A stretch of DNA of 64,000 bases from an uncultured Caulobacter sp. (GCA_913776195.1 CAJYMH010000006.1:1-64000); one strand, 5' to 3'; positions 1 through 10,406 are shown, numbered from the stretch's first letter. Made by a program: numbers and translations. The notes: generated by a model not told the origin, from the letters alone.

Positions 1-3000
1 TTCCCCAGCTCCACGTTCAGACCCAGCGAACGCATTTCCTTGATGAGCACGTTGAAGCTCTCGGGAATGCCGGCCTCGAAGCTGTCGTCGCCACGGACGA
101 TGGCCTCGTAGACCTTGGTCCGGCCGGCCACGTCGTCGGACTTCACCGTCAGCATCTCCTGCAGGGTGTAGGCGGCGCCGTAAGCTTCCAGAGCCCAGAC
201 CTCCATTTCCCCGAAGCGCTGACCGCCGAACTGCGCCTTACCGCCCAGCGGCTGCTGGGTGACCAGCGAGTACGGGCCGATGGAGCGGGCGTGGATCTTG
301 TCGTCGACCAGGTGGTGCAGCTTCAGCATGTAGATGTAGCCGACCGTGACCGGACGCTTGAACTGCTCGCCCGTCTGGCCGTCGAACAGGATCGACTGAC
401 CCGAGGGATTCAGCCCAGCCATCGACAGGTGGTCTTCGATATCGCTGATGTGCGCGCCGTCGAAGACCGGGGTCGCGAAGGGCACGCCCTTGGAGAGGTT
501 GCGGGCCAGCTCGACCAGCTCTTCTTCCGTTTCGGGCAGGTCCTCGTGATCGCCGTAGATCTCGGTCAGACGCTTGGTCAGCTCGGCCTTCTGGCCACCG
601 TTCTGCCAGGCTTCCAGCAGGCCGGCGATCTGCTTGCCGAGACCGGCGGCAGCCCAACCGAGGTGGGTTTCGAAGATCTGACCGACGTTCATGCGCGAAG
701 GCACGCCCAGCGGGTTCAGCACGACGTCGACGGCGGTGCCGTCCTCCAGGTGCGGCATGTCCTCGATCGGAAGGATCTTGGAGATGACGCCCTTGTTGCC
801 GTGGCGGCCGGCCATCTTGTCGCCCGGCTGAAGCTTGCGCTTCACGGCCACGAAGACCTTGACCATCTTCATGACGCCCGGGGGCAGTTCGTCGCCGCGC
901 TGCAGCTTGTCGACCTTGTCCTCGAAGCGACGGTCCAGGCGCTTACGGGCTTCGTCGAACTGACGGCGCATGGCCTCCAGCTCACCCATCGCCTTTTCGT
1001 CGTCGAGCGCGATCTGCCACCACAGGCCCGGCTGGATTTCAGCCAGCTTGTCGGCGGTGACTTCACCGCGGGTCAGACCCTTGGGACCCGACACGGCGGT
1101 CTTGCCGACGATCAGCTCGCGCAGACGCGCGGTCATGTTGCGGTTCAGGATCGCGAACTCGTCGTCGCGGTCCTTGCCCAGACGGTCGATCTCGGCGCGT
1201 TCGATGGCGAGCGCGCGCTCGTCCTTGTCGACGCCGTGACGGTTGAAGACGCGCACTTCCACGATGGTGCCGGCGACGCCCGGGGGCAGGCGCAGGCTGG
1301 TGTCGCGGACGTCGGAAGCCTTTTCACCGAAGATGGCGCGCAGGAGCTTTTCTTCCGGCGTCATCGGGCTTTCGCCCTTCGGCGTGACCTTGCCGACCAG
1401 GATGTCGCCCGGCTGCACTTCCGCGCCGATCGCCACGATGCCGGCTTCGTCGAGGTTGCGCAGGGCTTCTTCACCCACGTTCGGGATGTCGCGCGTGATC
1501 TCTTCCGGGCCAAGCTTCGTATCGCGGGCCATGACCTCAAATTCCTCGATGTGGATCGAGGTGAACACGTCGTCGCGGACGATGCGTTCGGAGATCAGGA
1601 TGGAGTCTTCGAAGTTGTAGCCGTTCCAGGGCATGAACGCGACGAGCGCGTTACGGCCCAGAGCCAGTTCGCCCAGCTCGGTCGACGGACCGTCGGCGAT
1701 GATGTCGCCGGCGTTGATCTTGTCGCCCACGCGGACCAGCGGACGCTGGTTGATGCAGGTGTTCTGGTTCGAACGCTGGAACTTCGACAGACGATAGATG
1801 TCGACGCCCGGCTTGTTCGGGTCCTGCTCCTGGGTGGCGCGGATGACGATACGGGTGCCGTCGATCTGCTCGACCACGCCGGTGCGGCGGGCGACCACGA
1901 CAGCGCCCGAGTCACGGGCCACGACGCCTTCCATGCCGGTGCCGACCAGCGGCGCGTCGGACTGCACCAGCGGCACGGCCTGACGTTGCATGTTCGAGCC
2001 CATGAGGGCGCGGTTGGCGTCATCGTTTTCGAGGAACGGGATCAGCGCCGCGGCGACCGAAACGACCTGCTTCGGCGACACGTCCATCAGATCGACGGCT
2101 TCCTTTTGCAGAAGCGTCGGCTCGCCGTTGATACGGCCGGGGACCAGGTCCTCGACGATCGCGCCTTCGGTCAGCTTGATGTTGGCCTGGGCGATGACGT
2201 GCTTCGCCTCTTCCATGGCCGACATGTAGACGACCTCTTCCTGCTGCTTGCCGTCGACCACGCGACGGTACGGGCTTTCGATGAAGCCGTACTTGTTCAC
2301 GCGGGCGTGGGTCGCCAGGGAGTTGATCAGACCGATGTTCGGGCCTTCCGGCGTTTCGATCGGGCAGATGCGGCCGTAGTGGGTCGGGTGCACGTCGCGC
2401 ACTTCAAATCCGGCGCGCTCGCGGGTCAGACCGCCCGGGCCAAGCGCCGACAGACGGCGCTTGTGGGTGATTTCCGACAGCGGGTTCGTCTGGTCCATGA
2501 ACTGCGACAGCTGCGAGGAGCCGAAGAATTCACGGACAGCGGCGGCGGCGGGCTTCGCGTTGATCAGGTCGTGCGGCATGACCGTGTCGATATCGACCGA
2601 GCTCATGCGTTCCTTGATCGCGCGCTCCATGCGCAGCAGGCCGACGCGGTACTGGTTCTCAAGCAGCTCGCCGACCGAACGGACGCGGCGGTTGCCGAGG
2701 TTGTCGATGTCGTCGATTTCGCCACGGCCGTCACGCAGACCGACCAGCAGCTTCAGGACGGCCAGGACGTCTTCCTTGCGCAGGACACGCATCTCGTCGG
2801 AGGCGTCCAGCTCCAGGCGCATGTTCATCTTCACGCGGCCGACCGAAGACAAGTCGTAGCGCTCGCTGTCGAAGAACAGCGACTTGAACATGGCTTCGGC
2901 GGCTTCGACGGTGGGCGGCTCGCCCGGACGCATGACGCGATAGATGTCGAACAGCGCGTCTTCACGCAGGGTGTTCTTGTCCACGCGCAGGGTGTTGCGC

Positions 3001-4064
3001 ATGTAGGCGCCGACCGTGACGTGGTCGATGTCCAGCACGTCGATGGTCGAGAAGCCTTGCTCGGCCAGGGCCTCGATCGAGGCGGGGTCCAGCTCGTCGC
3101 CGGCTTCGGCGTAGATTTCGCCGGTCGAGAAGTTGACCGCGTCGCGGGCCAGGTAGCGGCCCGTCAGGGCTTCCGGCGCCAGCAGCAGGGTCGACAGGCC
3201 ATTGTCGGCGAACTTCTTGGCGTTGCGGGCCGAGATCTTTTGGCCGGCCGGAGCCACTTCCTCGCCGGTGTCGGCGTTGATCAGGGCAAATTCCGGCTTC
3301 ACGCCGCGCCAGCGTTCCGGCTTGTACGGGGTGGCCCAGCCGCCTTCACGCTTCTCGAAGGGAACGACGTCGTAGAAGGTCGTCAGGATCTCTTCGCCGT
3401 CCATGCCCAGGGCATAGAGGAAGGTCGTGGCCGGCAGCTTCCGGCGACGGTCGATACGAACGTAGACGATGTCCTTGGCGTCGAACTCGAAGTCGAGCCA
3501 CGAGCCGCGGTACGGGATCACGCGGGCGGCGAACAGCAGCTTGCCCGAGGCGTGGGTCTTGCCCTTGTCGTGGTCGAAGAACACGCCCGGCGAACGGTGC
3601 ATCTGCGAGACGATGACGCGCTCGGTGCCGTTGACGATGAACGTGCCCTTGTCCGTCATGAGCGGGATGTCGCCCATGTAGACGTCCTGCTCCTTGATGT
3701 CCTTCACGGAGCGGGCGCCGGTCTCTTCCTCGGTTTCGAAGACGATCAGGCGAAGCTTGACCTTCAGCGGCGCCGCGTAGGTCATGTCGCGCTGGATGCA
3801 CTCTTCGACGTCGTACTTCGGCTCTTCGAATTCGTACGAGACGTATTCGAGCACGGAGCGCTCGTTGAAGTCCTTGATCGGGAACACCGACTTGAAGACG
3901 GCCTCGATCCCCTCGTCGCGACGCTGACCGCTATAGGTCTCACGCTGCAGGAATTGTTCGTAGGAGGACCGCTGAACCTCGATGAGGTTCGGCATCTGCA
4001 CGGCTTCGGGGATGCGGCCGAAAGACTTCCGGATCCGCTTCTTGCCGGTGAACGATTGCGCCAT
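1..4064 (-). CDS. rpoB: DNA-directed RNA polymerase subunit beta (3' end outside window)
   Basis: This is the beta subunit of RNA polymerase, which forms half of the catalytic cleft and carries the rifampicin pocket. Translation of the minus strand from the ATG at 4064-4062 begins [20 protein letters not shown], a typical proteobacterial RpoB N-terminus. At the window edge the frame reads [19 protein letters not shown], the conserved RpoB C-terminus, so only a few codons are missing (about 1355 codons are present). rpoC is expected just beyond position 1. The gene is separated from rplJL by two other genes and has its own leader and a candidate promoter. A very long open frame on the opposite strand is a composition artefact. 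Confidence 0.98.
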   Translation of the reverse strand, partial: MAQSFTGKKRIRKSFGRIPEAVQMPNLIEVQRSSYEQFLQRETYSGQRRDEGIEAVFKSVFPIKDFNERSVLEYVSYEFEEPKYDVEECIQRDMTYAAPLKVKLRLIVFETEEETGARSVKDIKEQDVYMGDIPLMTDKGTFIVNGTERVIVSQMHRSPGVFFDHDKGKTHASGKLLFAARVIPYRGSWLDFEFDAKDIVYVRIDRRRKLPATTFLYALGMDGEEILTTFYDVVPFEKREGGWATPYKPERWRGVKPEFALINADTGEEVAPAGQKISARNAKKFADNGLSTLLLAPEALTGRYLARDAVNFSTGEIYAEAGDELDPASIEALAEQGFSTIDVLDIDHVTVGAYMRNTLRVDKNTLREDALFDIYRVMRPGEPPTVEAAEAMFKSLFFDSERYDLSSVGRVKMNMRLELDASDEMRVLRKEDVLAVLKLLVGLRDGRGEIDDIDNLGNRRVRSVGELLENQYRVGLLRMERAIKERMSSVDIDTVMPHDLINAKPAAAAVREFFGSSQLSQFMDQTNPLSEITHKRRLSALGPGGLTRERAGFEVRDVHPTHYGRICPIETPEGPNIGLINSLATHARVNKYGFIESPYRRVVDGKQQEEVVYMSAMEEAKHVIAQANIKLTEGAIVEDLVPGRINGEPTLLQKEAVDLMDVSPKQVVSVAAALIPFLENDDANRALMGSNMQRQAVPLVQSDAPLVGTGMEGVVARDSGAVVVARRTGVVEQIDGTRIVIRATQEQDPNKPGVDIYRLSKFQRSNQNTCINQRPLVRVGDKINAGDIIADGPSTELGELALGRNALVAFMPWNGYNFEDSILISERIVRDDVFTSIHIEEFEVMARDTKLGPEEITRDIPNVGEEALRNLDEAGIVAIGAEVQPGDILVGKVTPKGESPMTPEEKLLRAIFGEKASDVRDTSLRLPPGVAGTIVEVRVFNRHGVDKDERALAIERAEIDRLGKDRDDEFAILNRNMTARLRELIVGKTAVSGPKGLTRGEVTADKLAEIQPGLWWQIALDDEKAMGELEAMRRQFDEARKRLDRRFEDKVDKLQRGDELPPGVMKMVKVFVAVKRKLQPGDKMAGRHGNKGVISKILPIEDMPHLEDGTAVDVVLNPLGVPSRMNVGQIFETHLGWAAAGLGKQIAGLLEAWQNGGQKAELTKRLTEIYGDHEDLPETEEELVELARNLSKGVPFATPVFDGAHISDIEDHLSMAGLNPSGQSILFDGQTGEQFKRPVTVGYIYMLKLHHLVDDKIHARSIGPYSLVTQQPLGGKAQFGGQRFGEMEVWALEAYGAAYTLQEMLTVKSDDVAGRTKVYEAIVRGDDSFEAGIPESFNVLIKEMRSLGLNVELG

Positions 4065-4079
4065 TGATGTTCCCTGTGG

Positions 4080-4182
4080 GCCCGGAACGGAATCCGGGCT
4101 TCGGCTTTTTGTCGGTGTGTCCACCCTCGCCGCCCTTTCGGGCGAAGGACACGATGACAAAGCCCTTTTATTTCAAAGGGCT
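4080..4182 (-). promoter_or_regulatory. Structured leader of rpoB with three short hairpins
   Basis: Three inverted repeats lie in the 5' leader of rpoB. AGCCCTTT/AAAGGGCT is at 4161-4168 and 4175-4182. CGCCC/GGGCG is at 4131-4135 and 4140-4144. GCCCGGA/TCCGGGC is at 4080-4086 and 4093-4099, just upstream of the start codon. None has a strong downstream T-tract on the minus strand, so simple termination is not implied. A role in attenuation or translational control of rpoB is inference. Confidence 0.4.
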
Positions 4183-4289
4183 CCCCTTCGCAGCGGTCAG
4201 AGGGCCAGGACCGCGCCTCGGGGCTGAAACGACCAAGGACCTGCGCGCAAGACGCACCTGTCCCAATCGAATCTTATTTGAAGCACGCG

Positions 4290-4318
4290 GATATAATCCG
4301 CCGAGGGGGATAAGCCAA
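4290..4318 (-). promoter_or_regulatory. Candidate sigma-70-type promoter for rpoB
   Basis: On the minus strand TTGGCT (4318-4313) and TATATC (4295-4290) are separated by 17 bases, close to housekeeping -35 and -10 elements. The site is about 225 bases upstream of the rpoB start, in the only intergenic space available. A separate promoter is needed because the rplL terminator and a plus-strand gene lie between rplJL and rpoB. Confidence 0.45.
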
Positions 4319-4403
4319 GAGGCTATCCACAGAAACCTGACGGATTCCGGGTCGCCGAGACGGCGCTTTCCGATCCCCGGAACTTACGCTTAAGTCCGGC
4401 CTC

Positions 4404-6341
4404 ATGAAAGCCGTCCTTTTGGCCGCCTCGGCCCTGTCGCTCTCCTTCTCCGCCGCTTTCGCCGCGCAGAACCCTCCGCCCCAGCCGATTCCGATGACCC
4501 CGCCGATCACGGCGGCCCAGGACGTTCCCTATCCGGGCACGATCAAGCTGTTCGTCGACGCCACCGACACCGACCGCCGCATCATCCGCGTGAAGCAGTC
4601 GATCCCCGTGGACAAGGCTGGGCCCTTCACCCTGCTCTATCCCGAATGGCTGCCCGGCAACCATGCCCCGCGTGGCCCCGTGGACAAGGTCGCCGGCCTG
4701 GTGATCACCGCCGGCGGTCAGCGCGTCGACTGGACCCGCGATCCGGTCGAGGTCTACGCCTATCATGTGAACGTGCCGCAGGGCGCGACCAGCCTTGAGG
4801 TCGAGTTCCAGTTCGTCTCGCCGGTCAGCACCGACCAGGGCCGCATCGTCGTGACCAACGAGATGATGAACCTGCAGTGGAACCAGCTGGCCCTCTATCC
4901 GGCTGGATGGTTCACCCGCCAGATCCCGGTGGAGCTGCAGCTGCGCCTGCCCGACCAGTGGAAATTCGGCGTCGCCATGGACGTCGCCGGCGCCGCCGAC
5001 GGCGTCACCACCTTCAAGCCCGTCTCGTTCGAGACCCTGGTGGACAGCCCGATGTTCGCCGGCCGCTACTATCGCCAGTTCGACCTCGACCCCGGCGGCC
5101 GCAGCCCGGTGAAGCTGAACGTGGTCGCCGACCGCGAGGAGCTGCTGGCCGCCACGCCCGAGCAGATCGAAAAGCACCGCAATCTGGTGAAGCAGGCCGA
5201 CAAGCTTTACGGAACCCGCCAATACGACCGGTACGACTTCTTGCTGTCGCTCACCGACCGCATGGGCGGCATCGGGCTGGAGCATCACCGCTCCAGCGAG
5301 AACGGCGTACCGCCGACCTATTTCACCGATTGGGACAAGCACGCGGCCAACCGCGACCTGCTGCCCCACGAATACACGCACTCCTGGAACGGCAAGTTCC
5401 GCCGCGGCTCGGACCTGTTCACGCCGGACTTCTCGGTTCCCATGCGCAACAGCATGCTGTGGGTCTATGAGGGACAGACTCAGTATTGGGGCTATGTCCT
5501 GTCGGCCCGCTCCGGCCTGCTGACGAAGCAAGAGACGCTGGAGGCCATCGCCTCCACCGCGGCCACCTACGAGGCCCGCGTCGGCCGCGTCTGGCGCACG
5601 GTGCTGGACACCACCAACGATCCGATCACCATCGCCCGCAAGGCCGAACCCTGGACCAGCTTCCAGCGAGGCGAGGACTATTACTCGGAAGGCCAGCTCG
5701 TCTGGCTCGACGCCGACACCCTGATCCGTGAGAAGACCCGCGGGAAGAAGTCCCTGGACGACTTCGCCAAGGTCTTCCTCGGCGCCGAGGGCAAGTTCGA
5801 CGGCAGCTATACGCCCCTGACCTACGACTTCGACGGCGTGGTCGAGGCGCTGAACAAGGTGGTCGCCCACGACTGGGCCGACTTCCTGAAGGCGCGCATC
5901 TACGACGTGGCGCCCAAGGCCCCGCTCGATGGTCTGGCGCGCGGCGGCTACCGCCTCGTCTACAAGGAGACGCCCACCGCCTACTTCAAGGCGAACGAAG
6001 GCCGTCGCAAGAACACCGACCTCACCTACTCCCTGGGCGTGGTGCTCAGCGGCGACGGCAAGATGACCGCCGTGCAGTGGGACGGCCCCGCCTTCAAGGC
6101 CGGCCTGACCAACGCCGGCCAGATCATCGCCGTGAACGGGATCGCCTATGACGCCGACCGCCTGAAGGCGGCGATCACCGAGGCCAAGGGCGGCGCTAAG
6201 CCGATCGAGCTGCTGGTGAAGACGGCCGAGCGCTACCGCACGGTCCAGATCCCCTATTCCGGCGGCCTGCGCTATCCGGCGCTGGAGCGGATCGAGGGAA
6301 CCCCGGCGCGTCTGGACGACATCCTGACGCCCCGGAAATAA
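4404..6341 (+). CDS. M61 family (glycyl aminopeptidase-like) metallopeptidase with PDZ domain
   Basis: This is a secreted zinc aminopeptidase of family M61, 645 residues. A Sec signal peptide (MKAVLLAASALSLSFSAAFA) is followed by the N-terminal beta domain. The catalytic domain carries HEYTHSWNGK (HExxH zinc site) near residue 315, with the downstream conserved stretch around MLWVYEGQTQYWG. A PDZ-like domain occupies roughly residues 540-625. Family members cleave N-terminal Gly or Ala residues and probably act in periplasmic peptide turnover. The gene lies on the strand opposite to rpoB and converges with the methyltransferase at 6346, only 4 bases away. Confidence 0.92.
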   Translation: MKAVLLAASALSLSFSAAFAAQNPPPQPIPMTPPITAAQDVPYPGTIKLFVDATDTDRRIIRVKQSIPVDKAGPFTLLYPEWLPGNHAPRGPVDKVAGLVITAGGQRVDWTRDPVEVYAYHVNVPQGATSLEVEFQFVSPVSTDQGRIVVTNEMMNLQWNQLALYPAGWFTRQIPVELQLRLPDQWKFGVAMDVAGAADGVTTFKPVSFETLVDSPMFAGRYYRQFDLDPGGRSPVKLNVVADREELLAATPEQIEKHRNLVKQADKLYGTRQYDRYDFLLSLTDRMGGIGLEHHRSSENGVPPTYFTDWDKHAANRDLLPHEYTHSWNGKFRRGSDLFTPDFSVPMRNSMLWVYEGQTQYWGYVLSARSGLLTKQETLEAIASTAATYEARVGRVWRTVLDTTNDPITIARKAEPWTSFQRGEDYYSEGQLVWLDADTLIREKTRGKKSLDDFAKVFLGAEGKFDGSYTPLTYDFDGVVEALNKVVAHDWADFLKARIYDVAPKAPLDGLARGGYRLVYKETPTAYFKANEGRRKNTDLTYSLGVVLSGDGKMTAVQWDGPAFKAGLTNAGQIIAVNGIAYDADRLKAAITEAKGGAKPIELLVKTAERYRTVQIPYSGGLRYPALERIEGTPARLDDILTPRK

Positions 6342-6345
6342 GCGA

Positions 6346-7017
6346 CTAGGAGCGGATCGCGATCAGGGACTTCGTCAGCCCCGCGATCCGCTCATCCGGG
6401 AACGCCGCGTCCGCGAAGAGATAGCGGAACTGGGCCTTGTTCAGCAGGCGAGCGCTCTGCACCGTCGCCATGGCCTCGCCCATGTCGGCGGCCTTCTTCT
6501 CATAGCCGTGACGGCGGCGGAGCATGGCCTTGGCGCGGGACTGCTCGCTGCGCCAGTGGAAGAACCAGCTGCAGAAATGGGGCTCGTACGGGAAGTCCCA
6601 GTTGGGCGTCTGCACGTAATAGCGCGGCGCGAGGCGACGGACCTCGCCGGCGAAGGCGCACATCCGCGCCCAGTCGCCCACATGCTCGATCACCGAATTG
6701 GAATGGACGAAGTCGAAGCTGTCGGCGGCGAACCCCGGCAAGGCGCAGGCGTCGCCCTCGATGCTGCTGATCAGCGGATCGTCCGAGACGAAGCCCTGGA
6801 TGTTTACCGAGGTGATCGACACCTTGCAGCGCTCCAGCATCCGACGATCGAATAACCGCCAGTAGTTCGGCTCACCGCCCAGGTCGATGATCCGGCAACG
6901 CCCATGCTCGGCGGCGATGGTCTCGATGACCTCGGCGATGCGCCGCGTGCGCGCCAGACGAAAGCGCGAGGCCTTGGAGGCGGGATCGTTGAAAGGCTGG
7001 ATTTCGGCGTCGAACAT
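6346..7017 (-). CDS. Class I SAM-dependent methyltransferase
   Basis: The 223-residue product has a Rossmann-type methyltransferase core. Motif I is IIDLGGEPNYW (about residues 43-53), an acidic strand end follows (SSIEGDACALPG), and FDFVHSNSVIEHV is the motif IV region seen in small-molecule and sugar methyltransferases. The substrate cannot be read from sequence. The gene is downstream of the rplL terminator on the same strand, so it probably has its own promoter, and it converges tightly with the M61 peptidase gene. Confidence 0.8.
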   Translation of the reverse strand: MFDAEIQPFNDPASKASRFRLARTRRIAEVIETIAAEHGRCRIIDLGGEPNYWRLFDRRMLERCKVSITSVNIQGFVSDDPLISSIEGDACALPGFAADSFDFVHSNSVIEHVGDWARMCAFAGEVRRLAPRYYVQTPNWDFPYEPHFCSWFFHWRSEQSRAKAMLRRRHGYEKKAADMGEAMATVQSARLLNKAQFRYLFADAAFPDERIAGLTKSLIAIRS

Positions 7018-7103
7018 GGTTGCCGAAGCCTTAACTTCACCGCGCCGCGCCTGTCAAAACCCTGCTCGCTGAACGCGTATATCTTGCCCCGCTCCACCCC
7101 ATG

Positions 7104-7134
7104 AAAAACGCCCCCGGATTGCTCCGGGGGCGTT
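7104..7134 (-). terminator. Intrinsic terminator of the rplJ-rplL operon
   Basis: A perfect 12-bp stem (7107-7118 with 7123-7134) has a 4-base loop and, on the minus strand, runs into a T-tract (7108-7104). It lies 31 bases after the rplL stop codon and closes the rplJL transcript, separating it from the methyltransferase gene and rpoB. Confidence 0.9.
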
Positions 7135-7165
7135 CTCGATAGCGTCAGAGCTGACGCCGACCAGA

Positions 7166-7555
7166 TTACTTGATCTGGACGGTGGCGCCGGCTTCTTCGA
7201 GCTTCTTCTTGGTTTCTTCGGCGACTTGCTTCGAAACGTTTTCGACGACGTTCTGCGGAGCGCCTTCGACCAGGTCCTTGGCTTCCTTCAGGCCCAGGTC
7301 CGGACGAACGCCGCGAACTTCCTTGATCACGTTGATCTTCTTGTCGCCACCGTTCGTCAGAACGACGGTGAACTCGGTTTGCTCTTCAGCGGCTTCAGCC
7401 GGAGCGCCAGCAGCGCCGCCAGCGGCGGGGGCGGCGAACGCGACCGGAGCGGCGGCGGAAACGCCCCACTTTTCTTCCAGCAGCTTGGACAGCTCAGCGG
7501 CTTCCAGAACCGACAGGGCGGACAGGTCTTCGACGATCTTTTCGAGCTTCGACAT
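7166..7555 (-). CDS. rplL: 50S ribosomal protein L7/L12
   Basis: This is the acidic stalk protein that binds translation factors, present as dimers on L10. The 129-residue product has the N-terminal dimerisation segment ([20 protein letters not shown]), an Ala/Gly/Pro-rich hinge (about residues 36-60) and the conserved C-terminal domain containing [14 protein letters not shown] and [13 protein letters not shown] segments. It is the distal gene of the rplJL operon, 50 bases after rplJ, followed by a strong terminator. Confidence 0.98.
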   Translation of the reverse strand: MSKLEKIVEDLSALSVLEAAELSKLLEEKWGVSAAAPVAFAAPAAGGAAGAPAEAAEEQTEFTVVLTNGGDKKINVIKEVRGVRPDLGLKEAKDLVEGAPQNVVENVSKQVAEETKKKLEEAGATVQIK

Positions 7556-7605
7556 GATAGTTCCTTAGAGGATGAGGGATGTTGGGGAGATGACTGACAG
7601 TCCGC

Positions 7606-8124
7606 TTACGCGGCGTCCTTCGTGGCGTAAGCGTTGAAGACGCGAGCGAGCTGACCCGCCGGAGCCTGCAGAACGCCGGCGACCTTGGTGGCCGGAGCGT
7701 TGAGCAGCCCGATGAGCTGGCCGCGGATCTGGTCGAGCGAGGGCAGGGTCGCCAGGGCCTTGACGGCCTTCTCGTCCAGAATGGTCGTTTGACCCAGGAT
7801 GCCGCCAACGATGGTGAACTTGTCGTTCTCCTTGGCGTACTGGGCGACGACCTTGGCGGCGGACACCGGATCGGCGCCGTAGGCGATGGCGACCGGGCCG
7901 ACGAAGAGGGCGTCGCCCGCTTCACCCGCCGAGCCGTTCAGGGCCTTTTGCACCAGGGTGTTCTTCACCACCTTCAGCGAAGCGCCTTCCTTGCGGAGGC
8001 GCAGACGCAGGTCGGTCATTTCCGCAACGGTCAGACCCATGTAGTGGGTCACGACGACAGCGCCGGAGTCAGCGAAAACGCCCTTGAGCGTCTCGATCGA
8101 CTCTTGCTTTTGAGCGCGGTCCAT
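7606..8124 (-). CDS. rplJ: 50S ribosomal protein L10
   Basis: L10 anchors the L7/L12 stalk on 23S rRNA. The 172-residue product starts MDRAQKQESIETLKGVFADSGAVVV and contains the family core (THYMGLTVAEMTDLRLRLRK, LKVVKNTLVQKAL). In many bacteria the L10-L12 complex represses its own operon through an mRNA leader, and a leader of about 280 bases is available upstream here. Unlike the usual rplKAJL order, a plus-strand glutathione transferase gene separates rplJ from rplA. Confidence 0.98.
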   Translation of the reverse strand: MDRAQKQESIETLKGVFADSGAVVVTHYMGLTVAEMTDLRLRLRKEGASLKVVKNTLVQKALNGSAGEAGDALFVGPVAIAYGADPVSAAKVVAQYAKENDKFTIVGGILGQTTILDEKAVKALATLPSLDQIRGQLIGLLNAPATKVAGVLQAPAGQLARVFNAYATKDAA

Positions 8125-8408
8125 TGCGGTCTCCTACTCAGTTACAGCGGCCGGACCATCCGGACGCCGATATTGACTTCGCGGCGAAGGGATCGCTCCC
8201 ATCGCGCTTGGTCGGTCTCGACTGTCCGAAGGATGCACGAGCCGCGCGCTCATCCGTCGGAACGGAAGGGTGCGAGCAGAGCTCTTTGCTTCCCCGTCTC
8301 CCGGCGGCTGGAAAGGGCTCTTCCCAGTTACGGCGTCAGTGACCCTGACGCCCCACAGTTCTCGGACAGGTTTTCGCCGCCACAAGGGCGACGGAAGCGG
8401 CGCGTATA
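8125..8408 (-). promoter_or_regulatory. rplJ leader region, candidate L10 autoregulatory leader
   Basis: The long non-coding stretch before rplJ shows inverted repeats at 8332-8352 (GGCGTCAG/CTGACGCC, 5-base loop) and 8151-8163 (CCGGA/TCCGG). Ribosomal protein L10 leaders are known in many bacteria, and position and length fit. I could not align the conserved kink-turn by eye, so the assignment rests on position and hairpins. The rplJ promoter and that of the divergent glutathione transferase must also lie in this interval. Confidence 0.4.
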
Positions 8409-8477
8409 ATGGAAAAGCCCGCGATACTCAACCCCGCCGCCGCTGAGGCGTTGAGCTGCCGCGATAAAGGAGCATCC

Positions 8478-9206
8478 ATGGCCTACGAACTCTACTACTG
8501 GCCCACGATCCAGGGCCGCGGCGAGTTCGTCCGCCTCGCCCTTCAACAGGCCGGCGCGGACTATGTGGACATCGCGCGCGGCCACGAGGACGACGGCCAG
8601 GGCGTCCCCGCCCTTACCGCCTATCTGGAGGGCGGCGCCACGACCCGGCCGCCCTTCGCCCCGCCCTTCCTCAAGGACGGCGATGTGGTCGTCGGCCAGA
8701 CGGCGGCGATCCTGCTTTATCTGGGGCCAAAGCTGAAACTGGCGCCGAAGGCCGAGGCCGACCGCCTTTGGGCCCATCAGATCCAGATGACCATCGCCGA
8801 TCTGACGGCCGAGGCGCACGACAGCCATCACCCCGTGGGCCTGGCGCTCTATTACGAGGACCAAAAGAAGGAGGCCAAGCGTCGCTCCAAGGAGTTCCGC
8901 AAGCAGCGGATCCCTAAGTTCCTGGGATGGCTGGAGACGATCCTGAGCGCCAATCCCGCCGGCGACCAATGGCTGGTCGGAGACAAGCTGACCTACGTCG
9001 ATCTGTCCGCCTTCCAAGTGGTGCAGGGGCTGCTCTACGCCTTCCCCAAGGCGACGAAGAAGACGCTGAAGGAGACGCCGAAGCTTGCTGCGCTTGCCGT
9101 GCGTGTGGCCGATCAGCCGAGGATCAAGGCCTACCTGGAAAGCGACCGCCGTCTGCCCTTCAGCGAAGAAGGCGTTTTCCGCCGCTACGAGGAGCTGGAG
9201 TCCTGA
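8478..9206 (+). CDS. Glutathione S-transferase family protein
   Basis: The 242-residue product has an N-terminal thioredoxin-like domain (AYELYYWPTIQGRGEFVRLALQQAG) with an early Tyr suited to activating glutathione, followed by an all-helical C-terminal domain (about residues 95-225; GDQWLVGDKLTYVDLSAFQV is the typical helix 6 N-capping region). It probably conjugates glutathione to electrophiles. The start at 8478 is chosen because an AAGGAG ribosome binding site precedes it; an in-frame ATG at 8409 would add 23 residues without family support. The gene sits on the strand opposite to the ribosomal protein genes, between rplA and rplJ. Confidence 0.88.
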   Translation: MAYELYYWPTIQGRGEFVRLALQQAGADYVDIARGHEDDGQGVPALTAYLEGGATTRPPFAPPFLKDGDVVVGQTAAILLYLGPKLKLAPKAEADRLWAHQIQMTIADLTAEAHDSHHPVGLALYYEDQKKEAKRRSKEFRKQRIPKFLGWLETILSANPAGDQWLVGDKLTYVDLSAFQVVQGLLYAFPKATKKTLKETPKLAALAVRVADQPRIKAYLESDRRLPFSEEGVFRRYEELES

Positions 9207-9211
9207 GAGCA

Positions 9212-9243
9212 AAGAAAAAGGGCGGAGCCTTGCGGCCCCGCCC
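9212..9243 (-). terminator. Intrinsic terminator of the secE-nusG-rplK-rplA operon
   Basis: The stem 9220-9229 with 9234-9243 (10 bp, one G-U pair on the minus strand transcript) has a 4-base loop and is followed on the minus strand by TTTTTCTTT. It lies just downstream of the rplA stop codon and also between the convergent glutathione transferase and rplA genes. Confidence 0.85.
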
Positions 9244-9269
9244 CTGATCTTGTCGCAGTCGGTTGTCGC

Positions 9270-9959
9270 TTAGGCGACGACCGAAGCCGCGTCGATCTTG
9301 AAGCCCGGGCCCATCGTCGAAGACAGGCTGATGCGCTTCACATAGACGCCCTTGGCGCCCGAGGGCTTGGCCTTGTTCAGGGCGTCGACCAGAGCGACCA
9401 CGTTGGCCTTCAGCGCGTCCTCGGTGAACGAGGCCTTGCCGACGCCGGCGTGAACGATACCGGCCTTTTCGACGCGGAACTCAACGGCGCCGCCCTTGGC
9501 GTCCTTGACGGCCTGACCGACGTTGGGGGTCACGGTGCCGACCTTCGGGTTCGGCATCAGGCCGCGCGGACCCAGCACCTTACCCAGACGGCCGACGAGG
9601 GCCATCATGTCCGGCGTCGCGATGACGCGGTCGAAGTCCATGAAGCCGCCGTTGATCTTTTCGTACAGATCTTCAGCGCCGACGTGTTCCGCGCCAGCGG
9701 CCGTGGCTTCATCAGCCTTGGCGTCCTTGGCGAAGACGGCGACGCGGACGTCACGGCCCGTGCCCGACGGCAGGTTGACCACGCCGCGGACCTGTTGGTC
9801 GGCGTGACGCGGGTCGACGCCCAGGTTCACCGAGATCTCGATGGTCTCGTCGAACTTGGCCTTGGCGTTGGCCTTCACCAGCTTGATGGCTTCGTCGAGC
9901 GCGAGGTTCGCGTCGCGGTCGCCGGTCCAGGCTTGAATGCGCTTTGCTTGCTTTGCCAT
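9270..9959 (-). CDS. rplA: 50S ribosomal protein L1
   Basis: L1 forms the mobile L1 stalk near the ribosomal E site and is the translational repressor of its own operon in many bacteria. The 229-residue product begins [20 protein letters not shown] and shows the conserved [26 protein letters not shown] region with flanking [10 protein letters not shown] at the C-terminus. It is 3 bases downstream of rplK and is followed by an intrinsic terminator. A probable L1-binding mRNA site lies upstream of rplK. Confidence 0.98.
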   Translation of the reverse strand: MAKQAKRIQAWTGDRDANLALDEAIKLVKANAKAKFDETIEISVNLGVDPRHADQQVRGVVNLPSGTGRDVRVAVFAKDAKADEATAAGAEHVGAEDLYEKINGGFMDFDRVIATPDMMALVGRLGKVLGPRGLMPNPKVGTVTPNVGQAVKDAKGGAVEFRVEKAGIVHAGVGKASFTEDALKANVVALVDALNKAKPSGAKGVYVKRISLSSTMGPGFKIDAASVVA

Positions 9960-9962
9960 GAC

Positions 9963-10394
9963 TTAGGACTCCACCACTTTCAGGCCCATCGCGCGGGCCG
10001 AGCCCTCGATGATGCGGGCCGCGGCTTCAACGTCATTGGCGTTGAGGTCTTTCATCTTCTTTTCGGCGATCTCGCGCAGCTGGGTGCGGGTGATCGAGCC
10101 GACGGTCTCGCGACCGGTCAGCTTGGCGCCGGACTTCAGGCCCGTGGCTTCCTTCAGGTAGAAGGTGGCCGGCGGGGTCTTCGTCACGAAGGTGAACGAC
10201 TTGTCCTGATAGACCGTGATCACGGTCGGCAGGGGCGTGCCCTTCTGGACGCTTTCGGTCCGTGCGTTGAACTCTTTGCAGAAGCCCATGATGTTCACGC
10301 CGCGTTGACCCAGCGCCGGCCCGATGGGCGGCGAAGGCGTGGCGGAGCCGGCGGGCACCTGCAGCTTGATATAGCCCAGGATCTTCTTTGCCAT
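9963..10394 (-). CDS. rplK: 50S ribosomal protein L11
   Basis: L11 binds the GTPase-associated centre of 23S rRNA. The 143-residue product has the proline-rich N-terminal domain ([33 protein letters not shown]) and the C-terminal RNA-binding domain ([23 protein letters not shown]). A GAGGAG ribosome binding site precedes the ATG. It is co-transcribed with nusG and secE upstream and rplA downstream. Confidence 0.98.
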   Translation of the reverse strand: MAKKILGYIKLQVPAGSATPSPPIGPALGQRGVNIMGFCKEFNARTESVQKGTPLPTVITVYQDKSFTFVTKTPPATFYLKEATGLKSGAKLTGRETVGSITRTQLREIAEKKMKDLNANDVEAAARIIEGSARAMGLKVVES

Positions 10395-10406
10395 AGTCTC
10401 CTCGGT

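Noticed and set aside
291..4067. 1258-codon open frame on the plus strand opposite rpoB
   Set aside because: The minus strand is unmistakably rpoB. The antisense product is rich in Asp, His, Val, Leu and Arg, as expected from the mirrored third-position GC bias, and shows no domain. Many similar antisense frames occur here (for example 38374-39942, 30717-32372, 22429-23652, 14805-16250).
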